A stretch of DNA of 64,000 bases. Source: Tetragonia tetragonoides (lineage: Eukaryota > Streptophyta > Magnoliopsida > Caryophyllales > Aizoaceae). The notes beneath the pieces were generated by a model that did no database searches, was not told where the DNA came from, and was given only the letters and a program-made list of their open reading frames with translations. Position 1 is the stretch's first letter, and the number at the start of each line of letters is the position of its first letter. Below, piece after piece: positions 24,182 through 33,850 of this stretch. A program made the translations under genes and the position numbers. Location of the stretch: contig CM076140.1 in NCBI GenBank assembly GCA_038025085.1, forward strand, positions 29,871,001 to 29,935,000. The letters are read 5' to 3'.

Positions 24182-24329
24182 CCAAGGTTTAAAAAGTTTG
24201 CTTAAGATTAATTAATGAATTAATAAAGATTAGTTTCATTTTGGGAAAAATAAAATATAATTAAAGCCGTTGAGCGTAGTAGTCCTAGAAGATAGGAATT
24301 ATTTGAAATCACTTTGCTTGTGATTTATA

Positions 24330-25184
24330 ATGTCCTCATTGTTTAATTGTCTACCTCAGATGGTAAGGACAAGAAAGACTGCGCGAATGACGACCGCACA
24401 CCAAAGGGCACGCGCCCTAGCCCATCGTTCACCATCTGCAGAATATGTAGCTTCATCGGATAGCGAGTCGATAGGAAACGCCGCGAACGTACGCCGCGAA
24501 TCCGCGCAAGACCGCGCCGCGCACGCGATTGCCGCACGCGACGAGGCCGCACGCCCCGCGCCAATTCCCGCGCCTATAGCCGCGCCTGTACTTGCCCCAG
24601 TTGCCGCACCTACTGCATGCGTGGAGGAAGAGGAAGATCCCTCCGAACATACAGCGCCGGAAGAGCATGATGACATGCCGGAATTGGAAGATACTAGTGT
24701 CGAGAGCGACAACAACATCGCGCCTACTCCTGCACCTATTGCTGCATCTACTCCTGCTGCAAATTGGTCTCCTCCTGTGGAGCCGTTCTTTGCTACTGAT
24801 GCTGAGCTGGAGGATATACGTATCTATATACGACGTGCTTACACTACGATCGAGCGTTATCAGTACGAGAATCGCACGAGTCTACATGAAGGCTTATGGG
24901 TAGAGCTACCGTTGGCTGGTCTGCCTAGCATCCATCCTTGGATGGGACTCAAGGAGAAGTACGACGACGTAGTCTCCAAGAGCAGTCACTTGCACGAGAA
25001 GAAGTACGGAGAATGTACGATATGGTCTCTTTGCTTTAGAGGCGTCGCAGCTGAGTTATGCCTATTCGAGTTCGAGTGGAAGGTGAACCACGTGCTAGTG
25101 CCTGCGCCGAAAGGTATGTGCGAGTACTGCTGGACCAAGAAGCGCAAGCATGCAGATGATTTTAGGAAGCGTTTCATGCCCTAG
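24330..25184 (+). CDS. Extra sense ORF upstream of gag, function unknown
   Basis: A 284-residue frame between the primer site and gag. If translation starts at the methionine at 24360 (MVRTRKTARM) it is ten residues shorter. The N-terminal ~140 residues are Ala/Pro/Glu-rich and low in complexity. The C-terminal ~130 residues look folded, with IYIRRAYTTIERYQYENRTS, WVELPLAGLPSIHPW and GVAAELCLFEFEWKV, and end in a cysteine pair, CEYC, followed by a basic tail. The first stop at 25182 is followed in the same frame by about 45 more coding-like codons to about 25317, so the original protein may have been longer. I recognise no domain. Gag proper starts 800 bp further on. Confidence 0.6.
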   Translation: MSSLFNCLPQMVRTRKTARMTTAHQRARALAHRSPSAEYVASSDSESIGNAANVRRESAQDRAAHAIAARDEAARPAPIPAPIAAPVLAPVAAPTACVEEEEDPSEHTAPEEHDDMPELEDTSVESDNNIAPTPAPIAASTPAANWSPPVEPFFATDAELEDIRIYIRRAYTTIERYQYENRTSLHEGLWVELPLAGLPSIHPWMGLKEKYDDVVSKSSHLHEKKYGECTIWSLCFRGVAAELCLFEFEWKVNHVLVPAPKGMCEYCWTKKRKHADDFRKRFMP

Positions 25185-25993
25185 AAATTCAGTGGATATG
25201 CTTATCCATACACGCCCTGCAAGGAGGTGAAGCCTAGGAGGAAGGACGATCATGACGAGTCCCTAGCGCGAAGAAGATGTGTGCTGGTGTCAAGTAGAAC
25301 TAGATTATTGCCTTATTAGTTTTACTTGAGTTTTATTGAACTTTTAGCTATTGTGATGGCCCTACGTGGTCAATTTTGATGTTGGTGTAATTGCATAGGC
25401 AACAAATATTTATGATTGTTATTTGCTTGCAATTTGTCTCATTGCAAGACTACTTCATTTAATTATATGATATCGTTGAGAATTTGTTTTATATGATCAT
25501 TTTATCACATAATTGCATGGTTGACTCATAGCTTCGTAATGCCATCTCGTATTGCCTAGACATGATGGGAAATCCATGTCGGAATTATGGCAAAATTTTC
25601 ATTGAGCATGATCATATTAATTGTGAGCCAAAGGCTAAGCATGTATTGTATGCAATCAAATGTCATTGTTTATTGCCCTACTGAAATAGTATGGAGCCTC
25701 AATGTGTGAACTGGGAATGTCATTGCTTATCAATCGTGTGAGACCAATGTGTCTACTTTGTTATTGCATATTGAACTATTATGCATGAGAACTGAGAACA
25801 TTCAAAGCAAGTATATTGCTTAGACCTACAATGTAAGGTCGATCATTGAAACTTATATGCTAATTGCTAAATGTCAAGAGATTGGTTTCAATTATAACCT
25901 ATATCTCTCAATCAGACCTCAATTTGGGTCGAATGTGCCAATTTTGCTGAAATGTAATCAACCATTGCTCTTTTATGTCTCAGATTTGTTATA

Positions 25994-26878
25994 ATGGCAA
26001 CCAACGAACGACTCGCGAGACTAGAGGTAGGTCTTACCAATGTTGTCGAGCACATGACGCGCCAAATAGAGCGCCAAGAGCAAGATCACAACGCGCAGAA
26101 CCCTGAGACGCGCAACTTTAGGGATTTCGATGCACTCAACCCTGAGAAGCAACGGGAATTCGAGAACATCTATCAAGGAAAGCTATCTGTGGCTGAGTAT
26201 GCAACAAAGTTCAACGAGCTTGCTGCTTTTGCACCTAACTTGGTGATGACCGAAGCTGAACGGGTCGAGAGGTTCGAAGATGGCCTGAAGTGGGATATTC
26301 AGCGTTATGTTACGGGAAACTCGCTGACGTTCCCAGGATCTTACGAGAAAGCCTTGAACCAAGAGCGTGCTGTGGATCGCCGTGATTCGTTGCTCGGAAA
26401 GCATAAACGTGACGAAGGGAACTCTTCCCAGTCAGGTGGTGTAGATAAGAGGCCAAGGCCGAACAACGACAATCACAACAACCAAGGTGGTCAGAACCAC
26501 AACGGGAACAGGAATCGAGACTCGAATAGTCATAGAGCTACGATCTTAGCTAGGAGGAATACGCCTTGTAGTCGCTGCAATAAGACGCATCCTGGCAAGA
26601 GCTGTCGTGGCGATGTACTTCAATGCTACGAGTGCAACAAGCCTGGTCACAAAGCTTCTGAATGCTGGAGTCGTGGAAGGAACGACAATGGTCAGAACCG
26701 CGATAACAACTACAATCGTGGTGGAAATGGAAATGCGAATCGCGGAAATGGTGGTAACTACCGTGGAAATGGGGGTTACAACAACAACAACTGCAACAAT
26801 ACTGCTGCGAATAATCAAGCACTACTTCCCGCACCTGCCAACCCCGTGCAGAACAACAACAACAACAATAGGGGGTGA
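25994..26878 (+). CDS. Gag of the Tekay-like element, internally deleted
   Basis: 294 residues. The start MATNERLARLEVGLTNV is gag-like. The frame then jumps from FRDFDALNPE directly to KQREFENIYQGKLSVAEYATKFNE-type sequence, so most of the N-terminal capsid region is missing, with the frame kept. The retrotrans_gag C-terminal part follows. Next comes a CCHC zinc knuckle, CYECNKPGHKASEC (about residues 211-224), preceded by CSRCNKTHPGKSC, and a Gly/Asn-rich tail of microsatellite-like AAC repeats. Gag packages the element RNA. The deletion probably prevents particle assembly. Confidence 0.85.
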   Translation: MATNERLARLEVGLTNVVEHMTRQIERQEQDHNAQNPETRNFRDFDALNPEKQREFENIYQGKLSVAEYATKFNELAAFAPNLVMTEAERVERFEDGLKWDIQRYVTGNSLTFPGSYEKALNQERAVDRRDSLLGKHKRDEGNSSQSGGVDKRPRPNNDNHNNQGGQNHNGNRNRDSNSHRATILARRNTPCSRCNKTHPGKSCRGDVLQCYECNKPGHKASECWSRGRNDNGQNRDNNYNRGGNGNANRGNGGNYRGNGGYNNNNCNNTAANNQALLPAPANPVQNNNNNNRG

Positions 26879-27243
26879 ATGAAAGGGTTTATGTGCTGAA
26901 CCGCAATGAAGCTGAGGCGAAACCGAATGTGATCGCTGGTACTTTTCTCGTTAACTCTCAACCTGCTTTTATTTTGTTTGATAGTGGTGCAACACACTCT
27001 GTTCTTTCTAAGAGCTTTTCATCTAAGATAGGTTTAGAGCCTAGTTCTGTGTATAGTGCAAATATGAGGATGCCAGATGGAACGATTGTTAATTGTAAAG
27101 CGTTGTATGAAAAGTGTCCGATTAGGATAGCTGGTTCCGATTTGCATGCGGATTTGATTCAGATGGATTTGAAGGATTTTGACGTGATTTTGGGAATGGA
27201 TTGGTTAGCCAAGTATAGGGTTAGATTGAGTTCTTTGAACAAC
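26875..27243 (+). pseudogene. Aspartic protease region
   Basis: Starts four bases before the gag stop. FILFDSGATHSVLSKSF carries the catalytic DSGA motif of retroviral-type proteases, and DFDVILGMDWL is the second conserved block. The frame is lost near 27240 and the downstream pol continues in another frame from about 27246, so pol is not continuous. Protease would cleave the Gag-Pol polyprotein. Confidence 0.8.
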
Positions 27244-27245
27244 GT

Positions 27246-28470
27246 GTGTCGTTGCGTGGACCGAAGGGTAGGAGGATTACCTACAAAGGAGTCGTGGTTA
27301 AGCCAAAGTTGAAGGTAGTGGCAACCATGAAAGCAAAGGAGTGTATGACTAAAGGTGAAGAGATTTACCTATGTCATGTAGTGGATACAAGTCGAGAAGC
27401 CGAAGTATCAAAACCAATTCCAGTTGTTTCGGAGTACGCTGACGTCTTTCCAGACGAGATTCCAGGAATGCCTCCGCAATGCATTATCGACTTCATGATT
27501 GACTTCGCTCCAGGTTCTGCTCCGATCTCGAAAGCTCCGTATCGTATGGCTCCTGCAGAGATGAAAGAACTGAAAACGCAACTCGAGGAACTACTGAAGA
27601 AGGGATACATACGCCTGAGTGTATCGCCTTGGGGTGCTTTTGTTCTGTTCGTACGTAAGAAGGATGGTAGTATGAGACTGTGCATAGACTACCGAGAGTT
27701 GAACAAGATCACGATCAAGAATCGTTATCCACTTCCGAGGATTGACGACCTATTTGACCAACTTCGTGGAGCGACTGTTTTCTCCAAGATCAATCTACGT
27801 TCGGGATACCATCAACTCAGGATTTCCGAGCCTGACATTGCAAAGACCGCGTTTAGGACGAGGTATGGACACTACGAGTTCACGGTGATGCCTTTTCGGT
27901 TGACGAACGCACCTGCAAAGTTTATGGATTTGATGAACCGTACGTTCCAGCCTTATCTCGATCAGTTCGTTGTTGTCTTTATTGACGATATTTTGGTCTA
28001 TTCGAAGAACGCTGATGAGCACGAGCAACACTTGCGAACCGTTTTGGAGATTTTGAGACGATATCAGTTGTACGCCAAGCTGTCGAAGTGCGAGTTTTGG
28101 TTAGAAACTGTTTCCTTCTTAGGACATGTGGTGTCTAAGATTAGAGTTGCTGTTGACCCAGAAAAGATTAGAGTTGTTATAGATTGGTCCGCACCGAAGA
28201 GCGTGACCGAAGTCAGAAGTTTTTTTGGGTTAGCTGGTTATTATCGTAGGTTTGTGGAAGGATTTTCCAAGATAGTGCAGCCTATGACAAACTTGATGAA
28301 AAAGACGACGAAGTTTGTATGGTCGAAAAAGTGTGAAGCTGCTTTTCAAGAATTGAAGAAACGTCTTACAAGCGCGCCGATTTTGACTTTGCCATCGGGA
28401 ACTGAAGGGTACGAAGTCTATAGTGACGCGTCTAAGCATGGCTTAGGCTGTGTTTCGATACAACATGGTA
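27246..28470 (+). pseudogene. Reverse transcriptase and RNase H start (Ty3/gypsy)
   Basis: Reverse transcriptase blocks in order: [67 protein letters not shown] and the catalytic FIDDILVYS (FIDD at 27978-27989). FLGHVVS and [18 protein letters not shown] follow. RNase H begins with [15 protein letters not shown] and is then frameshifted near 28460. The reading frame enters from the protease region through a frameshift. The domain content is complete, but the protein is not. Confidence 0.9.
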
Positions 28471-29745
28471 GTGGCTTATGCCTCAAGACAACTGAAGAAG
28501 CACGAGGATAATTACCCTATTCACGACTTAGAGCTCGCTGCTGTCGTATTTGCCTTGAAGATTTGGAGACATTATCTTTATGGTTCTGCTGTCAAGATGT
28601 TTACGGACCACAAGAGTCTCAAGTACATATTCACGCAAAAGAAATTGAATATGCGACAAAGAAGATGGCTAGAGTTATTGACAGAGTACGACATCGACAT
28701 ACAATATCACGAAGGGAAAGATAACGTGGTAGCTGACGCTCTGAGTAGAAAGACTCGTCATACGTTGAACACTACTTTAGTACTTCCAAGGGAGATCATT
28801 CGTGACTTGCAGAGTCTAGATGTGGAGATGGTGCTGAAAGGTGACGTTCAATGTACCTTAGCACATATGTCAGTTCGACCAACCTTACTCGACGAGATCA
28901 AGGGTAAACAGAGTTCAGATGAGGATCTTCAACGGATTCTACACCACAAGGACAAGGGTAGATCCGAGGACTTTTCTATTGGTCAAGACGGTGTCTTGAG
29001 ATTTCGTGATCGTGTCTGTGTGCCGAATGACCCGGAGATCAAGAGTCAGATTCTGGGTGAAGCTCACAATACACCTTATTCTGTACATCCTGGTGGAGAC
29101 AAGCTTTACAAAGACCTTCGCCAAATGTTCTGGTGGAAGGGTATGAAACAAGATGTCGCTGAATTCGTGGCTAAGTGTCTGACGTGCTACAAGGTGAAGA
29201 TCGAACACAAGAGACCTGGTGGAATGATACAATCGCTTGAAGTCCCTACGTGGAAATGGAACTCAATTTCAATGGACTTTGTCATGAGTTTACCATTGAC
29301 ACAGAAGAAGAACAACGCCATTTGGGTAGTTGTGGATCGTTTGACGAAAGTTGCGAGATTCATCCCAATGAATGACACTTGGGAAATGGAGAAGCTAGCG
29401 GATGCTTACGTCAAGGAAGTCATGAGACTTCATGGTGTTCCAGAGGATATCGTTTCAGATATAGACTCGAGATTTCTATCTCATTTTTGGCAGAAATTGC
29501 AAAAAGCTTTTGGAAGCAAATTGAAGTTCAGTACTGCTTTTCATCCTGCGACTGATGGTCAGACGGAAAGAACGATTCAGACCTTGGAGGATATGCTTCG
29601 AGCGTGTGCTCTCAAGTATCAAGGCTCGTGGGATACACACATTCCGTTGATCGAGTTTTCTTACAACAATAGTTATCACTCAAGCATTGATCGAGCACCA
29701 TATGAAGCATTGTATGGTAGGAAGTGTAGATCGCCAGTTTGTTGA
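28450..29745 (+). pseudogene. RNase H end and integrase (Ty3/gypsy)
   Basis: RNase H resumes as [20 protein letters not shown], with [27 protein letters not shown] and [10 protein letters not shown]. The integrase zinc-binding HHCC region follows ([17 protein letters not shown], then CLTCYK). The catalytic D-D-E residues fall in [19 protein letters not shown] and [15 protein letters not shown]. The frame stops at 29743-29745 (after GRKCRSPVC), before the integrase C-terminus. Confidence 0.9.
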
Positions 29746-30329
29746 AACGACATTAGTGAAACTGTAGTTTTGGGTCCAGAAATGATCCAGTAGACCGTCG
29801 AAGTGGTCAAAGTGATTCAAGCAAATATGTGTAGTGCTCAAGATCGCCAGAAATCGTACGCAGATAGAGGTCGTAGACCTGAAGAGTTTGAGGTAGGAAG
29901 CAAGGTACTTTTGCGAGTATCTCCTACCAAAGGTGTCATGCGTTTTGGTCGTAAGGGGAAGTTAAGTCCTCGTTATATTGGACCTTACGAGATTCTGGAA
30001 AGGATTGGTGAGGTTGCTTATCGATTAGCTTTACCTGTGGAACTTGCAAAAGTCCATAGTGTGTTTCATGCTCTCAGTTGAAACGATACGTACATGATCC
30101 AACTCATGTCGTTCAACCTAAAGCAATCGATCTCGATGAAAGTTTGACTTATGAAGAGCGTCCTATCAAGATAGTGGATCGCAAAGAGCGCTCAACTCGA
30201 ACAAAGACTATTGCGATCGTCAAAGTCGTTTGGTCTCGACAAGGTCAAGAGGAAGCAACATGGGAAGCTGAATCCATGATGCGCGAGAAGTATCCAGACC
30301 TCTTCCTAGAAGGTACTAGTCCCACTTGA
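29746..30329 (+). pseudogene. Integrase C-terminus and chromodomain-like tail
   Basis: 29803-30081 reads QDRQKSYADRGRRPEEFEVG, KVLLRVSPTKG and the GPYEILERIG motif of gypsy integrases. After a frameshift at about 30080 it continues with RPIKIVDRKERSTRTKTI, VVWSRQGQEEATWEAE and KYPDLF. The last part is the degenerate chromodomain typical of Tekay-type chromoviruses, thought to guide insertion into heterochromatin. Confidence 0.85.
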
Positions 30330-30330
30330 G

Positions 30331-30367
30331 TTTCGGAACGAAACTCCTTTTAAGGAGGGTAGAATGT
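30331..30367 (+). repeat. First polypurine-tract unit (duplicate)
   Basis: Contains ACGAAACTCC followed by TTTTAAGGAGGGTAGAATGT. The same segment recurs at 30561-30598, where it abuts the 3' LTR. The upstream copy is followed by TGTCACG instead of TGTGATACC. Confidence 0.75.
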
Positions 30368-30560
30368 CACGTATAGAAATTTCATCTTGTTTATCGCTTT
30401 GCACGAATTGCATGTTCAAGCATTGCATGGTGCATGCTAATCAACTTAGAATCACGATCGTACTTGCTCATCTTGCATATGTTAGTGTCCTAGAAATTGT
30501 TTTATACCTTCGTATAGGTAAACTCGTTTTGTTTTGGGAAGTGATTACTTCATGTCTCAA

Positions 30561-30595
30561 GTTTTGGGACGAAACTTCTTTTAAGGAGGGTAGAA
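30561..30595 (+). other. Polypurine tract next to the 3' LTR
   Basis: AAGGAGGGTAGAA immediately precedes the 3' LTR start TGTGATACC and would prime plus-strand DNA synthesis. Confidence 0.8.
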
Positions 30596-33142
30596 TGTGA
30601 TACCCCAATATTTTCTATAATTATTATATTGATTTATAAATGATTTACAAATAGTTTCGGAGATTAAATCGTATATTCATTTAAGGATTCGATTTATTCA
30701 ATTAAAGCCATAATAATATTAATTATTATTATGGGACTTTCATAAATTGTATTTATTAATTTTGAGGAGTTTAATTAAAATATTTTATATATGAATAAGA
30801 ATTATTCATATAGTTTTAAATAGTTTTAATTAATTTTAATTTGTTATTTAAATTATAAAATTATTAAATAAATTCCTAAACCTAATAGTATTTGACTTGG
30901 GTTGACTGAGGGCCTATATAAGGAAAAGGTGAGGCAATTCATCAGTTTTGCAAACTGAGCCAAAACCCTCAAGCACTCTCTCTCTCTCTCACCTGTCCTC
31001 TCTCCCTCACGGTTCTCTCTCTCTCCTTGCGGTCCCCTTGCTGTCACCATCGAATCACCATCATCACCGTGGCCATCACCATGGCCTTGGTAAGCTTTCT
31101 CTCTCCTCTTCTTTCTCTCTCTTTCTTTCCCTTTCTCTTTCTCACGTTCTTTTTCTCTTTCTCTTGCGTTTCTCTTTTCTCTCTCCTGTTGACAGCCACC
31201 AGGGAGCACCTTACGCCGGTCACTGCCTCCTCCACCCTCTGGTGAGTATCCGGGCTGACGGGCCAAGCCCCGCCACCATTCTCTCTCCCTTTCGCATTCT
31301 CTTTCTTTTTCTCTCTCTTTCGCTCTCTCTTTAGGGCTGGCTGTGAACCACCACGGTTGACCCACCACTACCACCGGTGCCGGTGGGTGGTTAAGGGGTA
31401 ACCAGACCACCATGGGTGGTGGTCGTGGTGGTGGTTCATGGGCTGTGCGAACAGTTCTTCGTTTTCGCGGATTCGTGCAGGTTTTTGTGGATTTTCAGCA
31501 GATTTTAATTTCTTGTTTTAATTTTTCTGCACTCGTTTGGAACCCGAATTCGGATTTTCAAAAGCCTAGATTGGTTGAAATAAATCAAGACATTTAATAA
31601 AAATATCATATTGAGATTTAGTTACTGTTTGTATTTTTGTATTTAATTAATACTGATTCGGTAATTGTTTCTAATTAGGACCTAACGAGCAAGCGTGATT
31701 ATTGTCGAATGGTTGGAGTATACTTACTGTTGGTAGCGTATTAGTGGTAAGCGCTCATGCCTATCTTCTTCCAAAGCCCCATAAAAACTATTTTGATGTG
31801 TTATGTGCTAATTGGGAATTTGTTGTGAATTTAATATGCAAAGCATGATTAAATTATATCATCGTTATTATGAAGTTATTAAGCATGATTCACTGCTGTA
31901 AATATGAGTTATAATTAGCATGTTGATGTTAGCATGTTTTGGGAATTAATAAGTCCATATGATGATTATTGGACAATTGTTGAATAGCGAATTATTAATA
32001 TTATTATGGTATTAATTATATGCTAATTGGTATGGTGATTACTGAGTGCTAGTGAGCACCTATATATTATCGTTGAATGTCTTTGGTGATTTGTGAATTT
32101 TTGGATATCATATTACCCTGCCGAAGTGCTGCCGAAATTGTGCTAGACACTACTTGTCATCATTATTGAATTATTGTCGTTATTGAATTAAAGCATGTTT
32201 AATTCTTATCGTATTGAATTATCATTATCGTCGTTATTTACTATTCATTGTCAAGAGCGTGAAATGAATTAGTAAGTCGTGGTCTCGTAGTACCACTTAT
32301 GTCAACCAACGCAAATTATGTGAATTGAATTAAATGAGAGTAAGACTCCTAATGGATCCCTAGGAGTAGTCGAGCAATCGGAATTGCACCTAATGGTGTA
32401 GTTCAAGGGATGAGTGATTCCCAAGTTACTTATGGACACCTCGCAGTGTGTCTGGGACGGATCATTCCCCATTTATTAAGTCCTCTAGGCTCGTGTAATT
32501 GTACTAGAGGTAGTACGTGTGCACACTAGAGTCATTAAGTTCATGGCGTGATTGTATCTTCGATGAACAGTATGGGTAATCGCTGTTCTGTTCGCTCTCT
32601 TACATCTCTCTAATCAAGACGGATTGTCTATGTCGTATTTCGTGTGATCACTATACAAGAATTGCATATGAAAGAATGTCATTGTGCGTATGCTTGATTA
32701 TATGCTTATGTGCGTATGCAAATGAATTTCAATGATTCTTTTAAAACCTCAGGTAAGGTTTGCGAAATGTTTTTACTGGGTACGGATGACGTTTATTCAG
32801 TTTATCTGATTTTTGTTTTTTTTTGTTTCTTTTCTTTTCTTCTGTATTTTGTTTCCGTCACGGAAACCAAAGTGCAGGTTTAGTTGATTGAGGACGTACA
32901 GCTTGGAAGGTAGAGTTGGTGTCGGTTTTTAGAACTGTTTCTGTTCAGTTTAGATCGTTGGGATTTTATTGGATTTAGCCCTTTGAAGACAAGTTGTAAT
33001 AAATTTGGTTTAATGGGTTTTAGCTCACTATATAGACAACTCTGATATTAACTGTTTAGTTTGTTTAGTTCCTTAGTAAGCTCCTTTTGATGCCTAGTCT
33101 TTGTTTCTGCTTAGCATTTATTCCTTAGTGATAAGTGTTGCA
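30596..33142 (+). repeat. 3' LTR of the Tekay-like element, 3' truncated
   Basis: Matches 21536-24069 with scattered substitutions and small indels, ending at GTGTTGCA. The last ~98 bp of the LTR, including the GGGTGTTACA end, are missing and replaced at 33143 by another element. Confidence 0.85.
30915..30923 (+). promoter_or_regulatory. LTR TATA box (3' LTR)
   Basis: TATATAAGG, same position and context as in the 5' LTR. Confidence 0.6.
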
Positions 33143-33850
33143 GAGAATTTTCAGTTGGTACCCCTTTGGTATTCACTTTTTCAGTTGGTGCCCAAAACTT
33201 TTTCAAAAATCCATTTGTTGCTCTTGTGATATTGATTAATTGAACACTATGACTTTAATGGAAGTTTGCCGTGTCTTTACCATTCGATTGTGGTGGTTTC
33301 GGGAGAGAGAAAATGGAGAAAATGAATGGGAAGATGAGAGAATAGTTCTCGTTTTATCTCGTCGCAGTTTCTTTTCTTGATCTCGACTACCGTCATTTAG
33401 GTTATTTTCTTTTCATGTAATTTGGTTTCTCTGGAAGATGGAGACCACGTGGCGGTGGTGGGACAGAATGGCATGGCGGTGGTTTAAGGTGTAGGAGAGA
33501 GAAAATGAATATGGAAATGAGAGATAGTGGTAATGTGGTGGTACTGCTTTGAGAAGAGAGAAAATGGAGATTAATTAGGTCATTCGAATGTAGAATGGTG
33601 GTGGTTTGAAGAGATAAAAATGGAAAGAAAAAAGGTATTTTAGTCATTCAAATAATCAAGTCAAACAACAAAGTCAAACAAAGGGCAAAAAAACATCTTT
33701 CGTTTTAACGGAGTATTCTAACGGCAACGTCCAATGAGGGCACATAATTAACGTTCCATTGAACACAAGGGCATTAGTTGGATTGCAAAAAACGTTCTGG
33801 CCACCAACAGGAAAATTTAAAGACAACAAGGGCAACTACTGAAAAATCCC
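33143..33850. mobile_element. Terminal-inverted-repeat element abutting the LTR
   Basis: The left end GAGAATTTTCAGTTGGTACC and the right end (AACTACTGAAAAATCCC, at 33834-33850) are imperfect inverted repeats. Inner blocks also correspond (TCAGTTGGTGCCC against GGCCACCAACAGG). No transposase is seen. No target duplication is visible, in keeping with the loss of the LTR end on its left. Its ends resemble those of the element at 36956-38486 in style (GGTGCCC-type wording), though it is not the same family copy. Confidence 0.55.

Larger units (their letters stand above)
21536..33142 (+). mobile_element. Ty3/gypsy chromovirus, Tekay/Del-like, nearly complete
   Basis: Order: 5' LTR, initiator-Met primer site, extra ORF, gag, protease, reverse transcriptase, RNase H, integrase, chromodomain-like tail, polypurine tract, 3' LTR. 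The TGTGATACCCC...GGGGTGTTACA LTR ends, the TGGTATCAGAGC primer site and the chromodomain-like C terminus place it with Tekay/Del chromoviruses. The two LTRs differ at scattered positions and by small indels, and pol carries several frameshifts, so it is not a recent insertion. The 3' LTR is cut short, which explains why no target duplication can be seen. Confidence 0.85.

Noticed and set aside
24343..24718. Minus-strand frames opposite the extra chromovirus ORF
   Set aside because: They are shadows of a GC-rich, Ala/Pro-rich coding strand with no domain of their own.
21531..33147. Target-site duplication of the Tekay-like element
   Set aside because: ATTGA on the left and GAGAA on the right do not match. 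The 3' LTR end is missing, so the true right flank is lost.
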